Positions 41,230 to 51,644 of a stretch of DNA of 64,000 bases are shown here, piece after piece; the stretch's first letter is position 1; each line of letters opens with the position of its first letter. Both the position numbers and the translations under genes were made by a program. Location: assembly GCF_017876595.1 (NCBI RefSeq), contig NZ_JAGIOG010000001.1:2046001-2110000 (forward strand). The letters run 5' to 3'. Below the pieces are notes generated by a model, which saw only the letters and a list, made by a program, of their open reading frames with translations, ran no database searches and was not told the DNA's origin. Source of the stretch: Aeromicrobium fastidiosum (lineage in GTDB: Bacteria; Actinomycetota; Actinomycetes; Propionibacteriales; Nocardioidaceae).

Positions 41230-42659
41230 GGCACGGACACCTCGCGGTCGTCGGCCGCCCCAGCGTCGAGCATCGTCCTGACCGTGGCGATCTTCACCGG
41301 CCCGACGACGAGGTTGGCCAGGAGATAGGCGACGCCGGCACCCGCCAGGGCGAGCAGCACGGGTGCCCCGTGCAGCAGCAGGGCGGTGGCGGCGGCCGCT
41401 GCCAGCGAGACCGTCAGGCGTATCGCGAAGGCCCACGGGGTGCGGTAGGCGCAGCGCCGCGACAGCCTCCAGGACGCGACGACCTGGCCGATGAGCTCGG
41501 TCACGAGCAGCGCCAGCGCGGCCCCTGCGGCGCCCCAGAGGGGGATCAGCACCAGGTTGAGCACGATGTTGATGCCCAGGTTGACGACGTTGAGCCGCAC
41601 CAGGAATGCCTGCTCGTGGGCGGCGAACAGGGCCTGGCTGACCGTGCCGTTGAGGAACGTGACGCCGACGGCCACGAACAGCAGCGCCAGCGTCGGCGTG
41701 CCGTCGCCCACGAACTCGTCCGAGCCGATGAGCCGCATGACCGGTCCGGCCAGCACGAGCCCCACGACGGCGATGGGGGCGCCGATGAACAACATGGTCT
41801 CGACGCTGCGGGACGTGAAGTGCGAGAACCGGTCGCGGTCGCTGCTCCACAGACCCGTCATCGACGACAGCGTCGACGTGGCGAAGAAGGTCGGGATGAC
41901 CGAGAGCGTGAACGCCAGGGTCGAGGCCAGGTAGTAGGTGCCGACCTGCAGCGGGGAGTCGAGCAGGCTCAGCAGGACGCCGTCGATGCGCCAGTAGAGG
42001 ACGCCGATGACCAGCACCGCTGTCTGGGGCAGGCTCTCGCGCAGGAGCTCCCAGCTCTCGCGGACGGCGAACACCGGCCGCCAGCTCAGGATGCGCGAGG
42101 CGGCCACGCCCTGCACGACCAGCACGACGAGCGGCGGGACGACCTGCACCACCGCGAACCACATCAGGCCGGCGTCGGTCTGCAGCAGCGCCAGCGTCAG
42201 GGCCAGCGACAGGGCGCGGCTCGCGAAGTCCGACCACGCGACGGCCGCGAACCGCACCGTCGCGAGGAACACGGGCTGGACGCACGTGCTGACGGTCGTC
42301 ATGGCCAGGCCCGCCGCGACGATCGGCAGGACGGCGGTGACCTCGTCCTGGCCCGAATAGACCACCAGGCCGCTGACCGTCGTGATGATCGTGAGCGGGA
42401 TGCCGTAGACCAGCGACAGGCCCGTGTTGACGCGCACGAGACGCTCGAGATCGCCCTGTCCTGACGTCACGCGGCGCACGACGACGGCGCCGATGCCGAG
42501 CTCGGTGAAGCTGGTCCACAGGCTCACGAAGACGATCGCCGTCGTGAGGTGGCCGTACGACTCGCCGCCCAGGTGTCGGACCGTCAGCGCCACCGTGACG
42601 ATCGACGCGATCATGCCGAAGACGCGGAACACCAGCTGGTAGCCGAAGGCCGCCGCCAT
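41226..42659 (-). CDS. Polysaccharide flippase (Wzx/MATE-like)
   Basis: This protein has about 12-14 hydrophobic helices (VFRVFGMIASIVTVALTVRHLGG, GAAGAALALLVTELIGQVVASW). It has the pattern of polysaccharide/oligosaccharide exporters that flip lipid-linked repeat units. Start choice: the frame stays open to an ATG at 42836, adding 59 Pro/Ser-rich residues, but that would overlap the divergent glycosyltransferase by 91 bases. I prefer ATG 42659 or GTG 42668, right before the first helix. The longer form cannot be excluded. Confidence 0.85.
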   Translation of the reverse strand: MAAAFGYQLVFRVFGMIASIVTVALTVRHLGGESYGHLTTAIVFVSLWTSFTELGIGAVVVRRVTSGQGDLERLVRVNTGLSLVYGIPLTIITTVSGLVVYSGQDEVTAVLPIVAAGLAMTTVSTCVQPVFLATVRFAAVAWSDFASRALSLALTLALLQTDAGLMWFAVVQVVPPLVVLVVQGVAASRILSWRPVFAVRESWELLRESLPQTAVLVIGVLYWRIDGVLLSLLDSPLQVGTYYLASTLAFTLSVIPTFFATSTLSSMTGLWSSDRDRFSHFTSRSVETMLFIGAPIAVVGLVLAGPVMRLIGSDEFVGDGTPTLALLFVAVGVTFLNGTVSQALFAAHEQAFLVRLNVVNLGINIVLNLVLIPLWGAAGAALALLVTELIGQVVASWRLSRRCAYRTPWAFAIRLTVSLAAAAATALLLHGAPVLLALAGAGVAYLLANLVVGPVKIATVRTMLDAGAADDREVSVP

Positions 42660-42745
42660 CCGCCGCACGGTGGGCGGAGACACCGACGGCGCGGCGCTGG
42701 AGCCGGTAGGGTCGGCTCCTGACGGCGACGAGGGGAGGTCTGGCG

Positions 42746-43813
42746 ATGCGGTGCTTCGTGCCCCTTCCGGACGGGACGGTCGCTGCCGACTGGGCTCGTC
42801 GCTCGGAGCGTGGGGAGGTTCCGGACTCGTCGCCATACGGGCTCCACCACCTCCAGGATCACGGTCTCGACGTCACCTTCGGTGATCGTGCGCTGACGGG
42901 CCCCTGGGCCCGGGTCGCGCGGTCGCTGCGCTATCGGACGTCGGGGCTCGAACCGGTCGAGGCGTTGCGGGACCTCCGCCGGATGTCACGAAGTGAGAGT
43001 GACGTCGTGCTGGCTTATGACGAGAGAACCGGGGTTCCTGCGGCGTTGGCTGCGCCACACTCGCGCTTCGCCCCCGTCGTGACCGGGATCGGCTGGCTGA
43101 CGACCCGCGACGAGACCGAGCCGCTGCAGCGTCGCCTCGCCTCGCGGGCCCTGCCGCGCGCCGCCGCCGTCTGGACCCAGTGCAGCGCGATGGTGCCGGT
43201 GCTGGCCCGGGAGTGGCGGCTCGACCCCCGCCGCGTCCACTACGTGCCGCTGGGCATCGACACCGACTTCTACGCCGAGCAGCCGTGGGAGCTCGCCACG
43301 CCGACCGTGTCGAGCGCGGGGGAGGACCGCTACCGCGACCACGACCTGCTGGTGCAGGCGGTTGCACGGGTGCGAGACGACCTCGGCTCGGTGCGACTCG
43401 AGCTCGCGACGGGCCTGCCGGTCGACCTGCCGGACGATCTCGGGACGCTCTACACGGGGCGCATGGGAGGTCGAATGCGCGATCTCTACGGACGCTCGAC
43501 CGTCGTGGCGATCGCCCTCAAGCCCACCAGCACCGGATCGGGGCTGACGGTCGTCCTGGAGGCGATGGCCAGCGGCAGGCCGCTCGTGGTGACCGACAAC
43601 CCCGGGGTCTCCGACTACGTCGAGCACGGCGTCACGGGCCTGCTCGTGCCGCCGGGCGACGTCGATGCCTTCGCGAGTGCGCTCCGTCAGGTGCTCGCCG
43701 ACCCCGAACGGGCCCGCGCAATGGGCCGTGCCGCGGCCGAGCGAGCCCGCAGCGACTTCACCTCGGCGGGCATGAGCGCGGTCCTCGCCCGCATCCTGCG
43801 CGCCGCGGCCTGA
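42746..43813 (+). CDS. GT4-family glycosyltransferase
   Basis: This 355-residue GT-B enzyme has VLAYDERTGVPAAL and VGIGWLTTRDE-like acceptor segments, VHYVPLGIDTDFY, and the donor motif KPTSTGSGLTVVLEAMASGR with E(x7)E-like spacing, then VVTDNPGVSDYVEHGVTGLLVP. GGGGAGG lies 7-8 bases before the ATG. It is divergent from the flippase and followed by a hairpin. Confidence 0.88.
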   Translation: MRCFVPLPDGTVAADWARRSERGEVPDSSPYGLHHLQDHGLDVTFGDRALTGPWARVARSLRYRTSGLEPVEALRDLRRMSRSESDVVLAYDERTGVPAALAAPHSRFAPVVTGIGWLTTRDETEPLQRRLASRALPRAAAVWTQCSAMVPVLAREWRLDPRRVHYVPLGIDTDFYAEQPWELATPTVSSAGEDRYRDHDLLVQAVARVRDDLGSVRLELATGLPVDLPDDLGTLYTGRMGGRMRDLYGRSTVVAIALKPTSTGSGLTVVLEAMASGRPLVVTDNPGVSDYVEHGVTGLLVPPGDVDAFASALRQVLADPERARAMGRAAAERARSDFTSAGMSAVLARILRAAA

Positions 43814-43821
43814 CCGGCGCT

Positions 43822-43846
43822 CCTTGAGCCCCTGGTGGGCTCGAGG
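43822..43846. terminator. Bidirectional hairpin
   Basis: A 10-bp stem with one G-U-type mismatch (ccttgagccc / gggctcgagg) and a 5-base loop lies between the glycosyltransferase and the convergent GNAT gene. Confidence 0.5.
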
Positions 43847-43856
43847 GGCGAGGCGG

Positions 43857-44495
43857 TCACCCCGCGGCGAGGACGCGCAACCGTTCCCGCACGGCGGGCG
43901 TGTTCTCGAGCCGCCAGATGTCGTGATCCGTGGGCACCCCGTCGTAGAGCCTGAGCTGTCGGGCCATGGCCGCCTGTTCGAAGCCGCTGGCGGTGAGCAT
44001 GCGCGCAGGGCCGGGATTGCTGACCGCGACGGGGGCGACGATCCATGGGATGGTCGGCCGACGCTCGAGCAACCACAGGGCTGCGCTGACGATGATCCAC
44101 GTGGTCTGCCCGGGTGTGGTCGCGCTGACCGTCCACATCGAGCACTCGGCCAGTCCCGACCGGCGGTCCAACGAGAACGTGCACTCGCCGAGCACGTGCC
44201 CCTCGTCGTCGACGGCCAGCAGCGGCTCGAGCATGCCCTGTCCGGTCGCCTCGCGATCCTCCAGGACGTGCTCGACCCAGGCCGTCAGCGTGACGTCGTC
44301 GCCGAAGGCAGGCCGCAGCCGGTCGGCATCGCGCAGCCGGGCGGCACGCCAGGCCGGGCCGTCGGAGATCCTGGCGCGCCGCAGCAGGATCGTGGTGCCG
44401 TCGACCCGCTGGGGGCCGACCGTGTCGAGCGCCACACGACGAACCAGACGACTGCGGACGTCCCGGCCGTCATGGTTGCGCCCGACGATGCTCAT
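43857..44495 (-). CDS. GNAT N-acetyltransferase (RimJ/RimL type)
   Basis: This 212-residue protein has ILLRRARISDGPAW, a core strand LLAVDDEGHVLGECTF, an acetyl-CoA segment around TTPGQTTWIIVSAALWLLE, and the late VAVSNPGPARMLTASGFEQ that is characteristic of RimJ/RimL-like GNATs. It may acetylate a sugar or protein N-terminus; the substrate is unknown. It is divergent from the Wzz-like gene. TACTCT lies 8 bases before the ATG, slightly longer than the usual leaderless spacing. Confidence 0.78.
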   Translation of the reverse strand: MSIVGRNHDGRDVRSRLVRRVALDTVGPQRVDGTTILLRRARISDGPAWRAARLRDADRLRPAFGDDVTLTAWVEHVLEDREATGQGMLEPLLAVDDEGHVLGECTFSLDRRSGLAECSMWTVSATTPGQTTWIIVSAALWLLERRPTIPWIVAPVAVSNPGPARMLTASGFEQAAMARQLRLYDGVPTDHDIWRLENTPAVRERLRVLAAG

Positions 44496-44564
44496 GCAAC
44501 TGGAGAGTAGTTGCCGGTGCCGAAACGTGCCGGACCAATCGGACGACGACGTGGAGGACGAGCT

Positions 44565-45395
44565 GTGAGGGTTGACGAGCTGGTGCGGTCGCTCACGAGG
44601 AGGCCCATCGCCCTGCTGCTCGTCGTGCTGATCGGCGCCCTCGGTGCCGCCTACGGATACAAGACCGCGTCGAGCACGTACGAGAGCCGGGCCGTCGTGC
44701 TGATCATCCCGCCCACGGCCACCGACGGCGGTCCGGGCACCAACCCCCTGGTCAACCTCGACTACAGCATCAGCCAGCTCGCGCTGACCGTCAGCACCCA
44801 GCTCGAGGGCGACGCGGTGCGCGACGCCGTCGTGGCGGCCGGCGGAGACGGCGTCTACTCCGCCGACACCCTGAGCAGCGACAACGCGGCCGTCGCGCAG
44901 CTGACGCCGCTGGTGTCGCTGACAGCCTCGGGTGGCAGCGCCGATGGTGCGCAGGCAGCCGCGACGGCCCTCGTCGAGCAGGCGTCGGTGCAGCTCGCCG
45001 CGATCCAGACCGCCGCGGGGGTGCCGGCCTCGTCACAGGCCAAGGCCGTCGTGTCGGCCGAGCCCACCACCGGCGTCACCGCCGGCAACGCCCAGCTGCG
45101 GGCCGCAGGCATGACCGGTCTGGCGGCCGGGTTCGCTGCGCTGGTGGCGCTCGTCGCCCTCACGCCGCTGCTCGGCGGACGTCAGGGGGGCGGCACCGGC
45201 TCGGGCGTCCCGCGGGCCGAGGTACGGGCACTGCTCCAGGACGAGTGGCAGCGCAGCGGGCGCAACGTCCCCTTGACCCGGGCGGAGGCCAAGCAGGCGT
45301 GGCGCAGCGCCGAGGGACGGCTCGCGGCGGCGCGGCGGTCGGGCACGGCGCAGATCGACGCGCCACGTCCGGTGGGCCGCGCGGGTCGTGGCTGA
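44565..45395 (+). CDS. Wzz-like polysaccharide chain-length/co-polymerase membrane protein
   Basis: This 276-residue protein has an N-terminal helix (PIALLLVVLIGALGAAYGY, about 13-31), a periplasmic coiled/alpha domain (about 35-175) and a second helix (AGMTGLAAGFAALVALVALTPLL, about 183-205). A basic Gln/Arg-rich cytosolic tail follows. The topology matches Wzz/capsule co-polymerases. It lacks the tyrosine-kinase Walker motifs found in fused homologues. GTG 44565 is chosen because GGAGG lies 8-9 bases upstream. It overlaps the following ligase gene by 8 bases. Confidence 0.78.
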   Translation: MRVDELVRSLTRRPIALLLVVLIGALGAAYGYKTASSTYESRAVVLIIPPTATDGGPGTNPLVNLDYSISQLALTVSTQLEGDAVRDAVVAAGGDGVYSADTLSSDNAAVAQLTPLVSLTASGGSADGAQAAATALVEQASVQLAAIQTAAGVPASSQAKAVVSAEPTTGVTAGNAQLRAAGMTGLAAGFAALVALVALTPLLGGRQGGGTGSGVPRAEVRALLQDEWQRSGRNVPLTRAEAKQAWRSAEGRLAAARRSGTAQIDAPRPVGRAGRG

Positions 45396-46758
45396 CCCAG
45401 GGGCCGTGCGCGCCCCCCACACGTTGACGTCCCCCGTGGTCGTCGACGACCGCGTCGGGGCGGGCGCGACCGTCGTGGCCGTCATCTGCGGCTGGCTCCT
45501 CGCGACGCGTCAGTCGATCGTCGTCCCGTTCACGCTGGGCCTGACACCGGTCTCGATCGCCTGGTACGCCGGAGGTGTCCTGCTGCTGCTGTGCTGGCTC
45601 GGACGGCAGCCGGTCCGGCAGCTCCACCGGCCCGCGGCCCTGATCGCGATGGCGATGCTGCTCGCGACCCTCGTGTCGAGCGCGTCGCTGATGCTGCGCG
45701 GCCCCGTCGGCGACCAGGCCTCCCAGTCGACGCTGCTGGTGACCCGCGAGGTCGGCATGGTCGCGGCCGTCCTGCTCGTCATGGTCGCGATCGGCAGCCT
45801 CGCCGACCTCGCACGCGTCGTGCAGGGCATCGTGGTGGGTGCCGCGATCAGCGCGGCCCTGGCGCTCGTCCAGGCGGGCACGGGCATCGACCTCGCGGGA
45901 TCGCTGGTCCTGCCGGGGCTGATCGACCAGGGCAGCACCGCGACGGTCGGCGAGCTGCTGCGGGCCGGGGCCGTGCGTCCCGCGGGCAGCGCAGGCCACC
46001 CGCTCGAGCTCAGCGCCGTCCTCACCGCGGTCTTCCCGCTCGCGCTCGGCCTCACGCTGTCGCGCCGTGCCCGCGACGACATCAGCTGGCCGTGGGCGGC
46101 GGCGTCGACCGTCATCGCGCTGGGTGCCGTGTCGACGATCTCGCGGTCCGCGTTCGTCGGCATCGCCGCGGCCCTGCTCGTGATGGCGTGGCGGTGGCCC
46201 GTCCGCCGGGTCGTCGTCGGCGGCTCCGCCCTCGCGCTCGCGGTGCTAGCAGCGGTCGTCGCCGGCGTGCCCCTCGTGTCACGGCTGGCCGACGTGCTCG
46301 TGAGCGGGACGTCCGACAACTCGGTCGGCTCGCGCTCGTCGGGCCTGTCGTACGCGCTGCAGCGATTGCCCCAGCACTGGCTCCTCGGGCAGGGGTCCGG
46401 CACGTACGACGTGTCCGAGCAGCCCGTCCTCGACAACTACTACCTGACCCGGCTCGTGGAGTCGGGCATCGTGGGCCTGCTCGCGCTGGTGCTGCTGCTC
46501 GGGGGTGCCCTCTGCATCGCCTTCCGGGCGTCGCGACGCGGTCTGGCGTCGCCCGATCCGGGCGCGTTCGAGCTGGTCAACGGCATCGTCGGCTCCATCA
46601 CGGCGGTCGCGGTCGTGGCGTTGATCCTCGACATCGGCGGCTTCGCGCAGATCTCGACGCTCGTGTACGTCCTCGTGGGGCTCGCCGGGGCAGCCGCGCT
46701 CGCCACCTCGCCCGTCAGCACCGACATCACCTCGACCGCCGGGAGCATCCATGACTGA
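45388..46758 (+). CDS. O-antigen ligase/polymerase family protein (Wzy_C)
   Basis: This 456-residue integral membrane protein has roughly 11 hydrophobic helices. The large extracytoplasmic loop near the C-terminus contains SGLSYALQRLPQHWLLGQGSGTYD, the Wzy_C-type motif, and NYYLTRLVESGIVGLLALVL follows. It would polymerise or ligate the flipped repeat units outside the cell. GTG 45388 overlaps the Wzz-like gene; a later start is possible since the first 20 residues are polar. The stop overlaps the aminotransferase start by 8 bases. Confidence 0.85.
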   Translation: MADPGAVRAPHTLTSPVVVDDRVGAGATVVAVICGWLLATRQSIVVPFTLGLTPVSIAWYAGGVLLLLCWLGRQPVRQLHRPAALIAMAMLLATLVSSASLMLRGPVGDQASQSTLLVTREVGMVAAVLLVMVAIGSLADLARVVQGIVVGAAISAALALVQAGTGIDLAGSLVLPGLIDQGSTATVGELLRAGAVRPAGSAGHPLELSAVLTAVFPLALGLTLSRRARDDISWPWAAASTVIALGAVSTISRSAFVGIAAALLVMAWRWPVRRVVVGGSALALAVLAAVVAGVPLVSRLADVLVSGTSDNSVGSRSSGLSYALQRLPQHWLLGQGSGTYDVSEQPVLDNYYLTRLVESGIVGLLALVLLLGGALCIAFRASRRGLASPDPGAFELVNGIVGSITAVAVVALILDIGGFAQISTLVYVLVGLAGAAALATSPVSTDITSTAGSIHD

Positions 46759-48079
46759 GCCCTTCCTGCCCGTCTCGACCGCCCGTCAGGCGCGGCTGCA
46801 CGAGCTCGTCCCCGGCGGGGCGCACACGTACGCGCGTGGGTCCGACCAGTACCCCGACGGCATGGCGCCCGTGCTGACCCACGGCGCTGGGGCGCGGGTG
46901 TGGGACGTCGACGGGCGCGAGTACGTCGAGTACGGCATGGGGCTGCGGTCGGTGACGCTCGGCCACGGCTACGCGCCGGTCGTCGACGCCGTCACCGCGG
47001 CGATCGCCCGCGGCACGAGCTTCAGCCGTCCCTCCGAGCTCGAGCTCGTGGCTGCCGAGCGGTTCCTGGAGCTCGTCCCCACCGCCGACATGGTCAAGTT
47101 CGCCAAGAACGGCTCCGACGCCACGACCGCAGCCGTGCGGCTCGCACGAGCTGCCACGGGGCGCTCCAAGGTCGCGATCAGCGACCAGCCCTTCTTCTCG
47201 GTCGACGACTGGTTCATCGGCACGACCGACATGTCGGCCGGCACCGACCGCCAGGCGCGTGCGCTCACGGTGCGCTTCGCGTACAACGACCTCGACTCCC
47301 TCGAGCACGCGCTCGCCGGCGACGACGTCGCGTGCGTGTTCCTGGAGGCGGCCACCGGATCGGCCGAGCCCGATCCGGGCTTCCTGGAGGGCGTGCGCGC
47401 CGCCTGCGACCGGCACGGCACCCTGATGGTGCTCGACGAGATGATCACGGGGTTCCGGTGGTCGGCGCACGGTGCGCAGCACGTCTACGGCGTCACGCCC
47501 GACCTGTCGTGCTGGGGCAAGGCGATGGGCAACGGGTTCGCCGTCGCGGCGCTCGCCGGCCGGCGCGAGGTCATGGAGCTCGGCGGTCTCAACACCGACG
47601 CCGACCGGGTCTTCCTGCTGTCGACGACCCATGGCCCCGAGACGACAGGTCTCGCGGCGTTCCTGGCGGTCGCGGACGCCTACACGTCCGGTGATCCGGT
47701 CGGGCTGATGGAGCAGGCCGGCCGTGATCTGGCCGCTGGTGTTCGTGCCGCGGCGGAGGCCGCCGGTGTGGCCGAGCACGTGACGGTCTCGGGTCGGCCG
47801 TCGTGCCTCGTGTTCGGCACGCGCGGCCCCGACGGCGTCCCCAGCCAGGCGTGGCGCACGCTGTTCCTGCAGGAGCTGCTGCGGCGGGGCGTGCTGGGCC
47901 AGTCGTTCGTGACCTCGGCGGCCCACAGCGCGGACGACGTCGCCCACACCGTGTCGGCCGTGGCCGCGGCGTGCGCGGTCTACCGGCAGGCGCTCGACAC
48001 GGGCTCGGTCGACGGATTCCTCGTCGGCCGACCCGTGGCCCCGGCCCTGCGTCGCTCCGCGGCTCCGCGGCGGCTCTGA
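46751..48079 (+). CDS. Class III PLP aminotransferase (glutamate-1-semialdehyde aminomutase-like)
   Basis: This 442-residue PLP enzyme has LVPGGAHTYARG, FAKNGSDATTAAVRLARA (phosphate-binding helix), MVLDEMITGFR and the Schiff-base Lys in DLSCWGKAMGNGFAVAAL. These place it with GSAM-like class III aminotransferases. Its place as the last gene of the polysaccharide operon, with an 8-base overlap, suggests amination of a sugar precursor or substituent rather than tetrapyrrole synthesis (inference). No other haem-synthesis gene is nearby. Confidence 0.88.
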   Translation: MTEPFLPVSTARQARLHELVPGGAHTYARGSDQYPDGMAPVLTHGAGARVWDVDGREYVEYGMGLRSVTLGHGYAPVVDAVTAAIARGTSFSRPSELELVAAERFLELVPTADMVKFAKNGSDATTAAVRLARAATGRSKVAISDQPFFSVDDWFIGTTDMSAGTDRQARALTVRFAYNDLDSLEHALAGDDVACVFLEAATGSAEPDPGFLEGVRAACDRHGTLMVLDEMITGFRWSAHGAQHVYGVTPDLSCWGKAMGNGFAVAALAGRREVMELGGLNTDADRVFLLSTTHGPETTGLAAFLAVADAYTSGDPVGLMEQAGRDLAAGVRAAAEAAGVAEHVTVSGRPSCLVFGTRGPDGVPSQAWRTLFLQELLRRGVLGQSFVTSAAHSADDVAHTVSAVAAACAVYRQALDTGSVDGFLVGRPVAPALRRSAAPRRL

Positions 48080-48106
48080 CGCCGGCGCGGGGCTACCCGG
48101 GCTGGC

Positions 48107-48328
48107 TCAGAGGGCGCTCATCTTGGAGCAGGGGAGCGGGATGTGCTTGGCACCCTCGCCGAAGTCGACCTGGGCCGACGTCGTGCCCTGCAGGCTGATG
48201 ATGCGGCCCATGCCGTAGGTGTCGTGCGAGACGCGTGCACCGACCTCGTAGACCTCGTGCACCACCTCCGGTCCGGCCTGGAAGGGACTGGATGCGTGGT
48301 AGCGGCGCTTGCGGGGTGTGGTTGCCAT
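48107..48328 (-). CDS. Small Tudor/CarD-like beta protein, 73 aa
   Basis: The short basic N-terminus (TTPRKRRYH) is followed by VYEVGARVSHDTYGMGRIISLQG and AQVDFGEGAKHIPL. This is the beta-barrel pattern of the UvrD/PcrA C-terminal Tudor and CarD-like domains. Comparable single-domain proteins occur widely in actinobacteria and may bind RNA polymerase or nucleic acid; the role here is unknown. The ATG at 48328 is used. Confidence 0.7.
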   Translation of the reverse strand: MATTPRKRRYHASSPFQAGPEVVHEVYEVGARVSHDTYGMGRIISLQGTTSAQVDFGEGAKHIPLPCSKMSAL

Positions 48329-48376
48329 CGTTCGTCCATCCTTGCACCTTCGGGCGGCACAGACCAAACAATCGGG

Positions 48377-48967
48377 TCAGTTGGTCTGCTCCCACAGGTC
48401 GGTCCAGGCGATGTCGAGGTCGGCGACGAGCACGCGCAGGAGCGGCAGCGACAGGCCGACGACATTGTGGTGGTCGCCCTCGATGCGCGTGACGAACGCC
48501 CCGCCCAGGCCGTCGATCGTGAACGCACCGGCGACGTGGAGCGGCTCGCCCGTCGCGACGTAGGCGTCGATCTCGGCATCGGTGAGCTCGGCGAAGTGCA
48601 CGACCGTCGCCGCGGTCTCGACGACCTCCTCGTCGCCGCGCCGCACGCAGTGACCCGTGTGGAGCACCCCCGTGCGTCCCCGCATGCGTCGCCAGCGGTT
48701 CCGCGCCTCGGCGGCGTCGTGGGGTTTGCCGAAGATCTCGCCGCCGAAGGCCAGCACGGAGTCGCAGCCGATCACCAGGGCGTCGTCGTCGACCCGGGCG
48801 GCGACGGCACGGCACTTGAGCTGTGCCAGCGCGGCGGCGAGGTTGCCGGCGTCGGTCGAGGTGATGACGGTCTCGTCGACCCCCGACACGATGACCTCCG
48901 GCTCGATGCCGGCCGAGCGCAGCGTCGCGAGCCGTGCGGGCGACTGGGACGCGAGAACGATTCTCAT
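48377..48967 (-). CDS. maf: Maf-family nucleotide pyrophosphatase
   Basis: This 196-residue house-cleaning enzyme hydrolyses non-canonical or canonical NTPs. The start IVLASQSPARLATLRSAGI, the catalytic Asp in VIGCDSVLAF and GKPHDAAEARNRW, then TVVHFAELTDAEIDAYVATG and GGAFVTRIEGDHHNVVGLSL are all present. The ATG is at 48967. A six-codon ORF (MRLVLP) overlaps it; see the finding. Its position beside accE/accD matches mycobacteria. Confidence 0.93.
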   Translation of the reverse strand: MRIVLASQSPARLATLRSAGIEPEVIVSGVDETVITSTDAGNLAAALAQLKCRAVAARVDDDALVIGCDSVLAFGGEIFGKPHDAAEARNRWRRMRGRTGVLHTGHCVRRGDEEVVETAATVVHFAELTDAEIDAYVATGEPLHVAGAFTIDGLGGAFVTRIEGDHHNVVGLSLPLLRVLVADLDIAWTDLWEQTN

Positions 48968-48980
48968 GGCAGCACCAGTC

Positions 48981-49646
48981 TCATCGCAGCGCCCCCTCGT
49001 CGTAGCGCTGGCGGACGACCTCGAGCCGGTCGTCGGCCAGCAACGTCGCGATCAGCGCGGCCGAGCCGCCGACACCCGTCCAGGTGCCCTCGACGCTGGT
49101 CGTCACGAACCACGCGTGATCGGCCGGCCACATCAGGTTGGGGCTGTTGATGTCGCGGGGCACGCCGCCGCCGTAGCCCGCGGCACCCCACTGGCCCGCC
49201 TCGGCCACGGGACCCTCGAACAGCAGGTGCTCCTCGCCGTTGACGGTCAGCAGGGGCCCGGCCATGACGTGCGGCGGGAACGCCGGAGGCGGGGGAGCGA
49301 CGGGCTTCTCGCGGGTGAAGATGCGACCGGGCCACTTCGGCGGCCCCGAGAACGCCGTCAGGAAGCCGGCGGCCTCGCCGCCGTGGATGTCGCCGTAGCC
49401 CTCCCAGAGCGCGAAGAAGCAGCGGCCCGGCGTCGTGGTGTGCGGGGCGAGGTCCGACACCAGCGCGGCGAGCAGGACGTCGTCGAGGTGGCCCTCGAAG
49501 CGCTCCCCGTCACCCGTCGTGGTGTGCAGCACGCGGACGTAGGCCTCGAACCCCGACGGCCCGACACGAGCCCGCAGGGACGTAGGAGCAGGGTCGTGCA
49601 CGAACCAGTCGGCGACCGACAGATCAGGACGAGGGCGCAGGGTCAC
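48981..49646 (-). CDS. Conserved hypothetical protein, 221 aa
   Basis: The protein is soluble, with GRCFFALWEGYGD, a Pro-rich segment PVAPPPPAFPPH and a closing GTWTGVGGSAALIATLLAD. It resembles unassigned actinobacterial proteins, and I cannot name a domain. GTG 49646 is the start. Its stop overlaps a six-codon ORF that joins it to maf, so the two are co-translated. Confidence 0.65.
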   Translation of the reverse strand: MTLRPRPDLSVADWFVHDPAPTSLRARVGPSGFEAYVRVLHTTTGDGERFEGHLDDVLLAALVSDLAPHTTTPGRCFFALWEGYGDIHGGEAAGFLTAFSGPPKWPGRIFTREKPVAPPPPAFPPHVMAGPLLTVNGEEHLLFEGPVAEAGQWGAAGYGGGVPRDINSPNLMWPADHAWFVTTSVEGTWTGVGGSAALIATLLADDRLEVVRQRYDEGALR

Positions 49647-49664
49647 GGGTGCCCCCCGCTCGCG

Positions 49665-49727
49665 CGAGATGTCGGCACTTCTGGACGTGTTGTCACGCCA
49701 GAAGGGTCGATAAGTGCCGACATCTCG
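49665..49727. repeat. Nested inverted repeat (cruciform-capable) after accDE
   Basis: Outer perfect 16-base arms (cgagatgtcggcactt and complement, 49665-49680 and 49712-49727) enclose an inner hairpin (cttctgg...ccagaag with an additional cgtg/cacg). It lies directly downstream of accE on the minus strand, so a terminator is the simplest role. Confidence 0.6.
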
Positions 49728-49731
49728 GGGG

Positions 49732-50000
49732 TCAGCGACCGAAGGACGAGCGACGCCACTGGTCGGGACCGAAGACGTGCGGGGGACGCACCTGGCGTGC
49801 GGGGTGGCCCCACTCCGAGCGGAGTGACGGCTTGGTGCCCGATGCGGCGTGCGCGGCGGCGGCGTTGCGGGCCGCGACGACCGCGACCAGCGCAGCGAGC
49901 TCCTCGGCCGTCAGGTCGCCCTTGACGACCCGCAGGACGGGCTTGTGGGACGCCTCGTCCGTCTCGCCCGTTGAGCCCGTCGAAACGTCCGATGACTCGC

Positions 50001-50004
<4 letters not shown>
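49732..50004 (-). CDS. accE: Acyl-CoA carboxylase epsilon subunit
   Basis: This 90-residue small subunit stabilises actinobacterial acyl-CoA carboxylase complexes. A disordered acidic N-terminus is followed by [24 protein letters not shown] and the conserved basic/aromatic tail [12 protein letters not shown], ending WRRSSFGR. It overlaps the accD stop by 4 bases (GTGA). Confidence 0.93.
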
Positions 50005-51593
<1,589 letters not shown>

Positions 51594-51600
51594 GGGGGTC

Positions 51601-51606
51601 AGCGTA
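51601..51606 (-). promoter_or_regulatory. Leaderless -10 TACGCT of accD
   Basis: Minus-strand TACGCT lies 7 bases before the GTG at 51593, in the 51-base accD-birA intergenic region. Confidence 0.5.
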
Positions 51607-51644
51607 ACGATCGTCACGCGGGATGGATATGTGAGTCTGTTCTC

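Noticed and set aside
42660-42836. 59-residue Pro/Ser-rich extension of the flippase
   Set aside because: It overlaps the divergent glycosyltransferase by 91 bases and has low complexity. Kept as an alternative, not as the call.
46751-48079. Tetrapyrrole biosynthesis role for the GSAM-like gene
   Set aside because: It is coupled to polysaccharide genes and no other haem-synthesis gene is present, so hemL was not used as a symbol.
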